The notes under the pieces are model-generated. The model saw only the letters and a program-made list of their open reading frames with translations, was not told where the DNA came from and did not search any database. A stretch of DNA of 15,117 nt from Actinomycetota bacterium (GTDB taxonomy: Bacteria; Actinomycetota; Acidimicrobiia; Spongiisociales; ZC4RG35): positions 1 to 15,117 of the forward strand of contig JAPUJM010000206.1 in NCBI GenBank assembly GCA_027296205.1, given 5' to 3'. Shown here one piece after another: positions 6,071 through 13,394 of this stretch (position 1 is the stretch's first letter; every line of letters begins with the position of its first letter). A program made the translations under genes and the position numbers.

Positions 6071-6490
6071 ATGGCTCAGCCACTCGGTACTGAAGCATCT
6101 GTCAAGCAGCGCAACCCGCTGGCGCGTGGTGTGCTCTTTGTGCTTGGTCTCATCTCCCTCGGTTTGATCCCTTTCAGCTACCTGCCGGGGATTCCCACGT
6201 TCGATCTGATAATTCTGGCGGCGTTCTTCTTCTCGATGTCTTCAGAGAAGATGCACAACTGGATGCTCAATCACCGCTACTTCGGCAAGATCATCAAGGG
6301 TTATCGCGAGCAGGGGCTCACGATGAGAATGAAGTGGACCGCGGCGATCTCCATTGTGCTTTCCCTGACGTTGTCTGCTGTGTTCCTGATTGACAATCAG
6401 ATCCTGCGAATCGTGCTGGCCCTGGTTGGTGTGTACGCGGTCTGGTTCGTCTTCAGCCGTCCCACCGCGGTACGGGAACCGGTCGCGTAA
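6071..6490 (+). CDS. DUF454/YbaN-like small membrane protein
   Basis: A 139-residue membrane protein with four predicted helices, at about residues 17-35, 41-57, 88-107 and 110-128. The conserved DUF454 block is seen as LPGIPTFDLIILAAFFFSMS (38-57) followed by SEKMHNWMLNHRYFGKIIKG (58-77), and a Lys at the head of helix three (TMRMKWTAA). Family members sit in the inner membrane; their biochemical role is not established. The ATG at 6071 is the first start that leaves a sensible N-terminus; the open frame upstream overlaps nhaA on the other strand and has no family similarity. There is no ribosome site; TAGCTT 8 nt upstream could be a -10 for a leaderless transcript, weakly. It is divergent from nhaA, with a 70-nt gap to the MFS gene. 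Confidence 0.88.
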   Translation: MAQPLGTEASVKQRNPLARGVLFVLGLISLGLIPFSYLPGIPTFDLIILAAFFFSMSSEKMHNWMLNHRYFGKIIKGYREQGLTMRMKWTAAISIVLSLTLSAVFLIDNQILRIVLALVGVYAVWFVFSRPTAVREPVA

Positions 6491-6559
6491 ATAGCCGGGC
6501 GTGTGCAGATGGCTGAGCCCGCCCGATGTCCCCGCACAGGCTGAGTAACTTGGGCGGCG

Positions 6560-7735
6560 ATGCGGTCATTCTCCAGAGCGGGACTCGGCGCGGTCACCGC
6601 CGCCACCATGGCCACTGCCACGTTCCCCCTGATCATCGCCAGCGTTCTCGCTGCCGAATTGATCGATCGATTCGGAATCGCACGGTCTCAGATCGGGCTG
6701 CTGGTGACAGCCACGTCCTTGGTGGGCGCATTGGCGTCTCCATTTTTCGGTCGGGTCACCGATCGGATCGGGGCGGTGGCGGCCACTCGCAACGTTCTGG
6801 CGCTGGGAATGATCACGCTGACCGCTTTCGCACTCGCCCCGTCTTACGGGTTCCTCGTGCTCGCCGCCCTGGCAGCGGGTCTTCCCAACGGCTGGTCCAA
6901 CCCGGCCACAAACTCGCTCATCGTTGGCAACGTGCCGGTCGGCTCGAGGGGGATCGTCACCGGGGTGAAACAGTCGGGTGTCCAGTTTGGGACTTTTTTG
7001 GGAGGTCTGCTGCTTCCCGTGTTTGCCGGCCTGTGGGACTGGCGACTCGCCGTGCTCATGTTTCTCCTGATGCCCGTGGCGGGTCTCGTCGGGATGAGGG
7101 GCCGAGCCAATCCGACCGAGCATGAGGTGCGAGCCGAGTCTGCTCATGTGGCCATCCCCACGGCCGTCAAGTGGATCGCTGTCTACGGCACTCTCTCCGG
7201 GCTGGCGATTTCCGCCCTTTTTTGGTTTCTTCCATTATTTGCGGAGGAGAATCAGCGCTGGTCACCCCGAGCCGCCGGCTCCCTGGTGGCTGTGGTCGGG
7301 TTATCGGGCATTGCCGCCCGAATCCTGTGGCCGGCTGCTTCCGAGCGCCGAATAGGTCACGGTCGGACCCTTCGAATCCTCGCGGTGATGTCAACAGTCA
7401 CCGCAGTGTTGCTGGGCCTGGCCGCGCTGGGCGTGTTGGAGAGCTGGGTTCTGATTCCGGCCGCTGTCCTTCTCGGAGGCGGTGCTATCGCCTGGAACTC
7501 CGTTGGCATGCTGGCGGTGATGGACTTCTCCCCTCCGAGCCTGGTTGGCAAGGGCACGGGTGTCGTCCTTCTCGGATTTTTGCTCGGGATGGCCTCTGGT
7601 GCGCCGCTGATGGGCCTCTCCGTGGACACGCTGGGCAGCTACGTCCCGGGGTGGCTCGCCTCGGCCGGGCTATTGACGGCGGGTGCGGTCATCGCCGGGA
7701 GGATTCCCGGCAGCGGTACCCTCGCCGAGTCGTGA
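6560..7735 (+). CDS. Major facilitator superfamily transporter
   Basis: A 391-residue inner-membrane protein with about 12 hydrophobic helices, close to the usual MFS length. FFGRVTDRIG (62-71), between helices two and three, is the MFS motif A loop, and TGVKQSGVQFGTFLGGLLLP is a typical helix-five segment of the YbfB/NarK-like drug and anion group. A central cytoplasmic loop (GRANPTEHEVRAESAH) separates the halves. The substrate cannot be told from sequence. The ATG at 6560 is preceded by GGGCGGCG, a poor ribosome site. The TGA stop overlaps the nucS start as GTGA, so the gene leads an operon with nucS and trmL, although a functional link is not obvious. Confidence 0.9.
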   Translation: MRSFSRAGLGAVTAATMATATFPLIIASVLAAELIDRFGIARSQIGLLVTATSLVGALASPFFGRVTDRIGAVAATRNVLALGMITLTAFALAPSYGFLVLAALAAGLPNGWSNPATNSLIVGNVPVGSRGIVTGVKQSGVQFGTFLGGLLLPVFAGLWDWRLAVLMFLLMPVAGLVGMRGRANPTEHEVRAESAHVAIPTAVKWIAVYGTLSGLAISALFWFLPLFAEENQRWSPRAAGSLVAVVGLSGIAARILWPAASERRIGHGRTLRILAVMSTVTAVLLGLAALGVLESWVLIPAAVLLGGGAIAWNSVGMLAVMDFSPPSLVGKGTGVVLLGFLLGMASGAPLMGLSVDTLGSYVPGWLASAGLLTAGAVIAGRIPGSGTLAES

Positions 7736-8400
7736 GACTGCTCATCGCCCGATGCAGTGTCGACTACTCAGGTCGACTCACCGCCCACCTCCCCGAGGCA
7801 ACTCGCCTCATCATGGTGAAGGCGGACGGAACCCTGGCGATTCACTCGGACGGCAACGCTTCCAAACCGCTCAACTGGATGGTCGCACCCAACGTGCTGG
7901 AGATCCACGACGACAAATGGGTGGTGACCAACGGCAAGGGTGAGACCTTGACGATTTGGATCCGCGAGGTTTTTGAGGACGTCACTCACCAACTAGGCGA
8001 CGACCCCGGTCTCGAGAAGGATGGAGTCGAGGCCGACCTCCAGGGACTGCTGGCCGCCAAGCCGTGGGTGCTGGAAGAAGGACTGACTCTCATCCGGCGC
8101 GAGTACCCGACCGATATCGGCCCGGTCGACTTGCTCTGTGCGGACGCCACGCAGCGAATGGTTGCGGTGGAGATCAAGAGGCGCGGAGACATCGACGGTG
8201 TCGAGCAATTGTGGCGCTACCTCGAGCGATTGGACAACGATCCTCGTCTCGCACCGGTACGTGGCATCTTTGCCGCGCAGGTGATTGCTCCACAGGCCCG
8301 GGTGATGGCGGAAGCCAGGGGCATCGAGGCGATCGAGGTCGACTACGACGGGTTGCGCGAGGCCGAGGATACCGAGCTTCGCCTTTTCGATATCCGCTGA
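7732..8400 (+). CDS. nucS: Mismatch-specific endonuclease NucS (EndoMS)
   Basis: A 222-residue NucS. In Actinobacteria and some Archaea this enzyme cuts both strands at G-T, G-G and T-T mismatches and stands in for MutS/MutL repair. The N-terminal DNA-binding and dimer domain begins RLLIARCSVDYSGRLTAHLP and includes KPLNWM (45-50). The RecB-like catalytic domain has D133 (GPVDLL), E147 and K149 (VAVEIKRR) and EQLWRYLE (158-165); the 14 and 16 residue spacings match the archaeal D-E-K triad. The C-terminus ends LRLFDIR, and the LRLF part resembles the sliding-clamp-binding tail of actinobacterial NucS. The GTG at 7732 gives the canonical N-terminus and overlaps the MFS stop; the frame stays open far upstream but is not coding there. 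trmL follows after 2 nt. Confidence 0.95.
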   Translation: MRLLIARCSVDYSGRLTAHLPEATRLIMVKADGTLAIHSDGNASKPLNWMVAPNVLEIHDDKWVVTNGKGETLTIWIREVFEDVTHQLGDDPGLEKDGVEADLQGLLAAKPWVLEEGLTLIRREYPTDIGPVDLLCADATQRMVAVEIKRRGDIDGVEQLWRYLERLDNDPRLAPVRGIFAAQVIAPQARVMAEARGIEAIEVDYDGLREAEDTELRLFDIR

Positions 8401-8402
8401 CC

Positions 8403-8882
8403 GTGTTTGACATTGTCTTCTACAAACCGGAGATCCCACCCAATACGGGCAATGCCATGCGTCTGGCGGCGGTCACCGGATGTCGGCTCCATCTGATCGA
8501 GCCTCTCGGGTTCGACATGGAGGATGCCAAACTGCGTCGGGCCGGGATGGACTACCGGGACAAGGCCTCGGTGGCGGTTCACGCCGATTTGGACACGTGG
8601 AGAGCCGAGACCGCCCCGTCGCGTGTATTCGCCTTCACGGTCGACGCCGACACTCTCTATACCGATGTCCACTACCGGGAAGGAGATACGCTCCTCTTTG
8701 GACCTGAGTCGGCGGGGCTGCCGGGTTACGTCCAAGACATCGTCTGGATCACCAAACGTCTCCGACTGCCGATGGTGGAAGGGCTGCGCTCGATCAACCT
8801 GTCGAATTCAGCCGCCGTTGTCGTCTATGAGGCATGGCGTCAGCTGGGGTTCGCCGGGGCTCGGGGTATGACGCCCCAATAA
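8403..8882 (+). CDS. trmL: tRNA (cytidine(34)-2'-O)-methyltransferase TrmL
   Basis: A 159-residue SPOUT-class methyltransferase, the normal minimal TrmL length. It 2'-O-methylates the wobble nucleotide of tRNA-Leu species using S-adenosylmethionine. The family motifs are PPNTGNAMRLAAVTGCRLHL (12-31), LLFGPESAGLP (97-107) and the trefoil-knot LRSINLSNSAAVVVYEAW (128-145). The GTG at 8403 starts 2 nt after the nucS stop and has no ribosome site of its own, so translation is probably coupled. It is the last gene of the MFS-nucS-trmL unit and is convergent with the M20 peptidase, 19 bp away. A weak 5-bp hairpin (8885-8903) lies between the two stops but has no U-tract. Confidence 0.95.
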   Translation: MFDIVFYKPEIPPNTGNAMRLAAVTGCRLHLIEPLGFDMEDAKLRRAGMDYRDKASVAVHADLDTWRAETAPSRVFAFTVDADTLYTDVHYREGDTLLFGPESAGLPGYVQDIVWITKRLRLPMVEGLRSINLSNSAAVVVYEAWRQLGFAGARGMTPQ

Positions 8883-8901
8883 TCAGCGCATCACGCCGGC
8901 G

Positions 8902-10266
8902 CTATGTCGGCGACAGAGCACCCGCGGTCGAGTCCGCCAGCAATCTGAAGGCGATCGCCTCTGAAAGGGTGGCCTTCTCCAAATCCCCGACGTCCTGGCT
9001 CTCGTTGGGGGCGTGGATCGAACTGGTTGGGTCTCCACAACCAATCACAAGGATCGGAGCGTCCGGGTAGAGCTCGGCAAACAGGGCGATGAACGGGATC
9101 GAGCCACCGGCGCCGATGGCCACTGGATCCGTGCCGTACGCCTCCCTGAAGGCTTCGCTCCAGGCGGCGACCGTCGGGTTATCCGTGTCGAGGGTCGTGG
9201 CGTCACCGCCTTCCTCGTGGAAGAAGTCGATCTTCGCTCCCCAGGGGACGTTGGCGGTCAGATGGTCGATCAGTGCCTGAAGAGCCTCCCGGGTGCCCTG
9301 GCCGGGTGGGATCCTCATGCTCACCTTGGCCCTGGCCACCGGCACGAGTTGGTTGATTGCCTCGGCGACGGGCGGAGCGTCGATAGCCAGAATCGAGATC
9401 GACGGTCGTGACCAGAGTCGCGACGGGATCGATCCGTCGCCGATCAGCTCGAGACCGTCGATGGCCAGAGATTCCCTCCGTGCCCTTTCCTCGGAGATGT
9501 CGATCGGAGAGTCGATCTCCTCGCTGACCAGTCCGGCGATGGCGAGCTTGCCGTTGTCATCGTGGAGAGTCGACAAGAGACGGGAAAGCGTCATGAGGGC
9601 GTCAGGCACGATCCCTCCAGATTGACCCGAGTGGACGGGGCCGTGGAGTGTTCGCAACTCCACCGTCACTCCGACCACGCCACGGAGTCGGGTGAGAAAG
9701 GCGGGGACACCGACTTCCCAGTTCCCCCCGTCGCCGATGACGATGATTTCCGGGTTGAGGAGGTCGGAGTACTTCTCGAGGATCTCGGGCAGTCCCTCGG
9801 ACCCTGCCTCTTCCTCTCCTTCGAACAGGATCTGAACACCAACGGGCAGGTCATCGCCGAACGCGGCGACCGCTCCCATGTGCATCACCACCCCCGACTT
9901 GTCGTCGCTGGCCCCTCGCCCGTAGATGCGCCCATCTTTCTCGAACGGCTCGAAGGGCCCGCGGGCCCAGTCTTCCATCGGTCCCGGGGGCTGGACGTCG
10001 TAATGGGCGTACAGCAGGATCGTCGGTGCGCCCTCGGGCGGTGGCTTCTCTGCGAAGACCGCCGGGTGGCCGTTGGATGAATGGAGGAGTTGCGCGTTTT
10101 GAAAGCCGGCCTCCTCGAGAAGACCAACAATCGTCTCACCGGCTTTGCGAACGTTTACCGGGTCGTAGCCATGGGCGCTGACCGACTCGAGACGGACGAG
10201 ATCGGACAGGAGATCTTTGAGACGGGGCATGTCGGCGCCGACGGCAGCTCTCAAATCATCGTGCAT
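8902..10266 (-). CDS. M20-family metallopeptidase (dipeptidase / ArgE-DapE type)
   Basis: A 454-residue cytoplasmic di-zinc peptidase. The zinc-binding motifs are LLYAHYDVQPP (H88, D90), GRGASDDKSGVV (D121 or D122 bridging), FEGEEEAGSEG (E151-E153, catalytic base and ligand), VIGDGGNW (D179) and, near the end, SSIHAPNESQDV with the last His. The middle (about 195-310) is the dimerisation domain typical of M20. Members of this length act mostly on dipeptides or N-acyl amino acids; the exact substrate is open. The ATG at 10266 gives a start like its homologues (MHDDLRAAVGADMPRLKDLL); the upstream frame enters the M50 gene region and is not coding. It is divergent from the M50 protease, 52 bp apart. 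Confidence 0.92.
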   Translation of the reverse strand: MHDDLRAAVGADMPRLKDLLSDLVRLESVSAHGYDPVNVRKAGETIVGLLEEAGFQNAQLLHSSNGHPAVFAEKPPPEGAPTILLYAHYDVQPPGPMEDWARGPFEPFEKDGRIYGRGASDDKSGVVMHMGAVAAFGDDLPVGVQILFEGEEEAGSEGLPEILEKYSDLLNPEIIVIGDGGNWEVGVPAFLTRLRGVVGVTVELRTLHGPVHSGQSGGIVPDALMTLSRLLSTLHDDNGKLAIAGLVSEEIDSPIDISEERARRESLAIDGLELIGDGSIPSRLWSRPSISILAIDAPPVAEAINQLVPVARAKVSMRIPPGQGTREALQALIDHLTANVPWGAKIDFFHEEGGDATTLDTDNPTVAAWSEAFREAYGTDPVAIGAGGSIPFIALFAELYPDAPILVIGCGDPTSSIHAPNESQDVGDLEKATLSEAIAFRLLADSTAGALSPT

Positions 10267-10318
10267 GTCGGGAGCGTACCCGTGGTGTTGTCCGCCTGAG
10301 TCGAGGATTTGGGGCAAT

Positions 10319-11026
10319 ATGGTTCCCTTGCTTTCTTTCTCTCTGTTCCGAATTCGAGTGACTGTCAGGGGATCCTTCCTCCTGATGGCCGCAGTTCTCG
10401 GACTCATCGGCCGACAGGACCCGATGTCCGTAGTGGCCTGGGTGGCGATTGTCTTCGTGTCCATCCTCGTTCACGAGCTTGGCCATGCTCTCACCGCCAG
10501 AAAGATGGGCGCCGCAGTCGAGATCGAGCTCAACGGTGTCGGCGGCCTGACACGGTGGTCCATCCCTGCCAACGAACTCGGACCGGGTCGCCGAGCGTTG
10601 GTAGCGGCGGCCGGGTCGGCGGTGGGGGTCGTCTTCGGGGGACTGGTGTGGCTGATTGCCTCACAGTTTGGTCCGTACTCGGGGATGACCCGTTTTGTTA
10701 TCGACAACCTGATACGCGTCAATGTGCTCTGGGGGCTCATCAACTGGGTGCCGATCCGACCTCTCGACGGAGGCCATCTAATTCAGGCGCTGTTGGAGAA
10801 ACTCGCGCCACAGAGAGCCGCGACGATTGCCCGGGTCGTCTTCATGGTCACCGCAGGCCTCGCCCTGGCATGGGCGATCAGCACGAGACGGATCTTCATT
10901 GCCGTGTTGGCAGGGTGGATGCTTATGTCAGAGCTCAACACCGGGCAATCGAGACGCCCCCCGACGCCTTTTCCTGATCTCTCCTACGAGTCGACCGACG
11001 TCGACCCCGACGACACAGACAACTAG
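10319..11026 (+). CDS. M50-family (site-2-protease-like) membrane zinc metalloprotease
   Basis: A 235-residue integral membrane protease. SILVHELGHALTARKMG (48-64) carries the HExxH zinc motif (H52, E53, H56), and NWVPIRPLDGGHL (142-154) the third zinc ligand D150. Hydrophobic helices lie near 19-31, 38-58, 91-115, 126-143, 168-187 and 191-204. It lacks PDZ or CBS domains, so it belongs to the minimal bacterial group like SpoIVFB/Rv-type small M50 proteins; such enzymes cut transmembrane helices of regulators or process membrane proteins. The acidic tail (DLSYESTDVDPDDTDN) is cytoplasmic or exposed. GGGG (10312-10315) serves as a fair ribosome site for the ATG at 10319. The acyl-CoA dehydrogenase follows after 11 nt. 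Confidence 0.92.
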   Translation: MVPLLSFSLFRIRVTVRGSFLLMAAVLGLIGRQDPMSVVAWVAIVFVSILVHELGHALTARKMGAAVEIELNGVGGLTRWSIPANELGPGRRALVAAAGSAVGVVFGGLVWLIASQFGPYSGMTRFVIDNLIRVNVLWGLINWVPIRPLDGGHLIQALLEKLAPQRAATIARVVFMVTAGLALAWAISTRRIFIAVLAGWMLMSELNTGQSRRPPTPFPDLSYESTDVDPDDTDN

Positions 11027-11037
11027 CGTCCCTGTCA

Positions 11038-12270
11038 ATGGACTTTGCGTACACCCAGAAGGTCGAGGACCTGCGGGGTCGGCTTCTCGAGTTCATGGAG
11101 TCGCACGTCTACCCGGCCGAGTCGGTCTATTCGAAGCAGATGGCTGACTCCGCCAACCCTCATCATCACCCTCCTGTTGTCGAAGACCTGAAGGGCGAGG
11201 CCCGAAGTCGTGGTCTGTGGAACCTCTTCCTTCCCGATGTCGAGCTTGGTGGCGGTCTAACGGTTCTCGAGTACGCCCCGCTGGCGGAGATAACCGGGCG
11301 GAGCCCTCATATCGCACCCGAGGCTCTCAACTGCTCAGCTCCCGACACGGGCAACATGGAGATTCTCCACATGTTTGGCACCCCCCAACAGAAGGAGACA
11401 TGGCTGTACCCGTTGTTGGAGGGTGAGATCAGATCGTGTTTCTCGATGACCGAGCCGGACGTGGCCAGCTCCGACGCCACCAACATTCGCACCCGGATCG
11501 AGCCCGACGGCGATGAGTATGTGATCTCGGGCCGCAAATGGTTCAGTTCGGGCGCGGCGTCGGATCGATGCAAATTCTCCATCGTCATGGGTGTTACCAA
11601 TCCCGACGCCGATCGCCATCAAATGCAGTCGATGGTGATTGTCCCGCTTGACGCTCACGGAGTGGAGATTGAGAAGGAGCCGACTGTCTTCGGCTATCAG
11701 GATCGTGGTGGCCACCCCCAGATTCGATTCGATGAGGTGCGGGTGCCTGCGTCGAATCTCCTCGGTGAGGAGGGAGGCGGGTTCGCCATCGCCCAGGCGC
11801 GGCTCGGACCGGGAAGGATTCACCATTGCATGCGGGCGATCGGCGCCTCAGAACGTTGTCTCGACCTGATGATCCAGAGGTCGAAGGCCAGAACGGCCTT
11901 CGGGCGACCACTCTCCGATCAGGGTGTTGTCCGGGAATGGATCGCCAACGCGAGGATCGACATCGAGCAAGCCAGGCTTCTGGTGCTGAAGACCGCCTGG
12001 ATGATCGACAACCTCGGGGTCAAGGCCGCTCGAACCGAGATCGCCGCAATCAAGGTCGTGGCTCCTAAATTGCTGACCTGGGTGGCTGACAGGGCGATGC
12101 AGTTATTCGGCGCGGCAGGATTCACCGAGGATTTTCCGTTGGCAGCCTTTTACTCGATGGGGCGGTGGCTGCAGATTGCCGATGGCCCGGACGAGGTACA
12201 TCGTCGCTCAGTGGCTCGCGCCGAGTTGGGGCGATTGGAGGCCGGCGCCGACTTTGTTCCTCCGGCCTGA
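11038..12270 (+). CDS. Acyl-CoA dehydrogenase
   Basis: A 410-residue FAD enzyme that introduces a trans-2 double bond into an acyl-CoA and passes electrons to electron-transfer flavoprotein. The signature SCFSMTEPDVASSDATNI (133-150) binds FAD and substrate, GRKWFSSGA (165-173) is the usual beta-domain lysine-tryptophan, and QLFGAAGFTEDFPLAAFYSMGRW is the C-terminal FAD-contact segment. Near residue 381 it reads ADGPDEVHRR in place of the common Glu-bearing YEGT loop, which is typical of the ACAD10/11-like subgroup with different catalytic-base placement. Chain-length preference cannot be stated. It follows the M50 gene by 11 nt and probably shares its transcript, though the link looks positional. 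It is convergent with the methyltransferase, 6 bp away. Confidence 0.93.
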   Translation: MDFAYTQKVEDLRGRLLEFMESHVYPAESVYSKQMADSANPHHHPPVVEDLKGEARSRGLWNLFLPDVELGGGLTVLEYAPLAEITGRSPHIAPEALNCSAPDTGNMEILHMFGTPQQKETWLYPLLEGEIRSCFSMTEPDVASSDATNIRTRIEPDGDEYVISGRKWFSSGAASDRCKFSIVMGVTNPDADRHQMQSMVIVPLDAHGVEIEKEPTVFGYQDRGGHPQIRFDEVRVPASNLLGEEGGGFAIAQARLGPGRIHHCMRAIGASERCLDLMIQRSKARTAFGRPLSDQGVVREWIANARIDIEQARLLVLKTAWMIDNLGVKAARTEIAAIKVVAPKLLTWVADRAMQLFGAAGFTEDFPLAAFYSMGRWLQIADGPDEVHRRSVARAELGRLEAGADFVPPA

Positions 12271-12276
12271 ACCGTC

Positions 12277-13005
12277 CTACGAGAAGCGTTTCACCACCAG
12301 CACTCTCATCCCCTTCGGGAGGTGTTCGTCGCCAAAGGAAGACCGAACCGTTGCGTCGAACTCTCTCTCCTCGAAGACCTCGCTGAGCAACTCCACGTCG
12401 ACCAGGATATTCTCGTGGCGTTCGTCATCTCGCCGCCAGGTGCCGTCGTCATTCGGCACGAAGGTTGTCATCTCGCGCACAAACCTGTCGGGAGCCGGCA
12501 GCGAAGTCCTCGAGATGATCGCCCAGGTGTCTTCAACGAGGCTGGTTGTCGTTGGCTCGGCTCGGGCCTTCCCGTACTCGAGATCACAGAGATCGAGAAT
12601 GAGAACCCCGCCGGGTCTCAGGGCTCGAGCAACTTCCACCAGAGTTCGTCCGATCGTCTCCGCGGACTCGAGGTAGTTGAGGGTGTGACCGACCGAGACC
12701 ACCGCGTCGGCCGATGGAAAGGGGTCGTCGGGGAGAGTCAGACGGCGCACGTCCGCCCCGGGGACCTCCTCCCGAGCAATATCGAGCATGTCGGGAGAAG
12801 CGTCGGTGGCAATCACTGTGTACCCGGCGTCGATCAAGTGCCGGGTCAATCCCCCGCTGCCACATCCCAACTCCAGAACCGTGCTCCCTTTTTCGAGAAC
12901 AGCGTCTAACTGTTCAATCACTCCCGGGCCGCAGAGGTCCGAATACCCGCTGAAACCGATGTGGTGGATCGACGCGAGATCGGGCCCGTAGGGCGTCTCT
13001 CTCAT
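12277..13005 (-). CDS. SAM-dependent class I methyltransferase
   Basis: A 242-residue methyltransferase with a Rossmann fold. Motif I VLELGCGSGGLTRHL (43-57) and the acidic residue ending strand two in VIATDASPDMLDIA (D68) bind S-adenosylmethionine; DAVVSVGHTLNYL (100-112) is motif IV and LRPGGVLILDLCD motif VI. The second half, from about residue 150, resembles the beta-rich extension of small-molecule methyltransferases of the Methyltransf_25/11 type. The substrate is unknown; the N-terminal MRETPYGPDLASIHHIGFSG is common in this uncharacterised group. The ATG at 13005 is the only sensible start. It is divergent from the whiB-like gene and convergent with the acyl-CoA dehydrogenase. Confidence 0.88.
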   Translation of the reverse strand: MRETPYGPDLASIHHIGFSGYSDLCGPGVIEQLDAVLEKGSTVLELGCGSGGLTRHLIDAGYTVIATDASPDMLDIAREEVPGADVRRLTLPDDPFPSADAVVSVGHTLNYLESAETIGRTLVEVARALRPGGVLILDLCDLEYGKARAEPTTTSLVEDTWAIISRTSLPAPDRFVREMTTFVPNDDGTWRRDDERHENILVDVELLSEVFEEREFDATVRSSFGDEHLPKGMRVLVVKRFS

Positions 13006-13029
13006 CGCATTGATACTCGCGCGCTACGC

Positions 13030-13059
13030 GGAATGAAGCGGAGTGAAGCGGAACGAAAA
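13030..13059 (+). repeat. Three 10-bp tandem repeats upstream of whiB
   Basis: GGAATGAAGC, GGAGTGAAGC and GGAACGAAAA follow one another without gaps, one helical turn apart, and a further GGGGAACGAA (13061-13070) follows. The unit core is GGA[AG][TC]GAA. They lie between the divergent methyltransferase and whiB genes and upstream of the candidate whiB promoter, so same-face binding of a regulator is possible but unproved. Confidence 0.55.
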
Positions 13060-13062
13060 AGG

Positions 13063-13088
13063 GGAACGAAACATCTTGATTCTGCGTT
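13063..13088 (+). promoter_or_regulatory. Candidate ECF-sigma promoter of the whiB-like gene
   Basis: GGAAC (13063-13067, within GGGGAAC) and CGTT (13085-13088) are 17 bp apart. This agrees with the -35 GGAA(T/C) and -10 CGTT/GTT of SigR/SigH/SigE-type extracytoplasmic-function factors in actinobacteria. Transcription would start near 13095, leaving a leader of about 35 nt before the GTG at 13131. No good housekeeping -10/-35 pair was found in this gap. Confidence 0.4.
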
Positions 13089-13130
13089 TACCTGGTCTCA
13101 TTCATGATTGCTGTAAATGATTGAACTGAA

Positions 13131-13394
13131 GTGATCGATCTGACAGTGACCCCATGGAGAGAAGCGGCGGCGTGTATCGACGTGACCTACCAGGTCTCGT
13201 TCTTCCCAAGTAAAGAAGACCTTCTGGGAATCGCCAAGGCCAAGGCCGTATGTTCCACCTGCCCGGTGTCCGACCAGTGTCTCAGTTGGGCCATTGTGTC
13301 CAATCAGACCGAGGGAATCTGGGGCGGGAACACCCCGAAGGAACGCAGAACGATACGGCGGGGCTGGCTGGAGGAGATCAGAAAGGCGAGTTAG
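13131..13394 (+). CDS. WhiB-family iron-sulphur transcriptional regulator
   Basis: An 87-residue WhiB-like protein. The four cluster-binding cysteines are C15 (AAACID), C41, C44 and C50 (CSTCPVSDQCLSW), which hold a redox- or NO-sensitive [4Fe-4S] cluster. FFPSKED (24-30) and the beta-turn GIWGG (62-66) are family marks, and KERRTIRRGW (70-79) is the basic DNA-contacting tail. WhiB proteins usually work bound to region 4 of the principal sigma factor and control development, redox stress or drug resistance. The subtype (WhiB1/2/4-like) cannot be fixed. The GTG at 13131 gives the usual family length. Its TAG overlaps the TAA of the convergent AstE-like gene in the shared bases TTAG. Confidence 0.93.
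   Translation: MIDLTVTPWREAAACIDVTYQVSFFPSKEDLLGIAKAKAVCSTCPVSDQCLSWAIVSNQTEGIWGGNTPKERRTIRRGWLEEIRKAS

Noticed and set aside
6491..6559. GGCTGAG direct repeats and a CGGGC/GCCCG pairing before the MFS gene as an ncRNA or operator.
   Set aside because: The matches are short and expected by chance at this GC content, and no promoter-like element goes with them.
7171..7731. Upstream in-frame extension of nucS within the MFS gene.
   Set aside because: The extension overlaps a well-supported transporter in another frame and NucS homologues begin at RLLIARCSVDY.
8885..8903. AGCGC/GCGCT hairpin between trmL and the M20 gene as a terminator.
   Set aside because: It has only five base pairs, a 9-nt loop and no U-tract.
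13030..13070. Tandem repeats as a CRISPR array.
   Set aside because: The units are 10 bp, contiguous and without spacers, and no cas gene is present.
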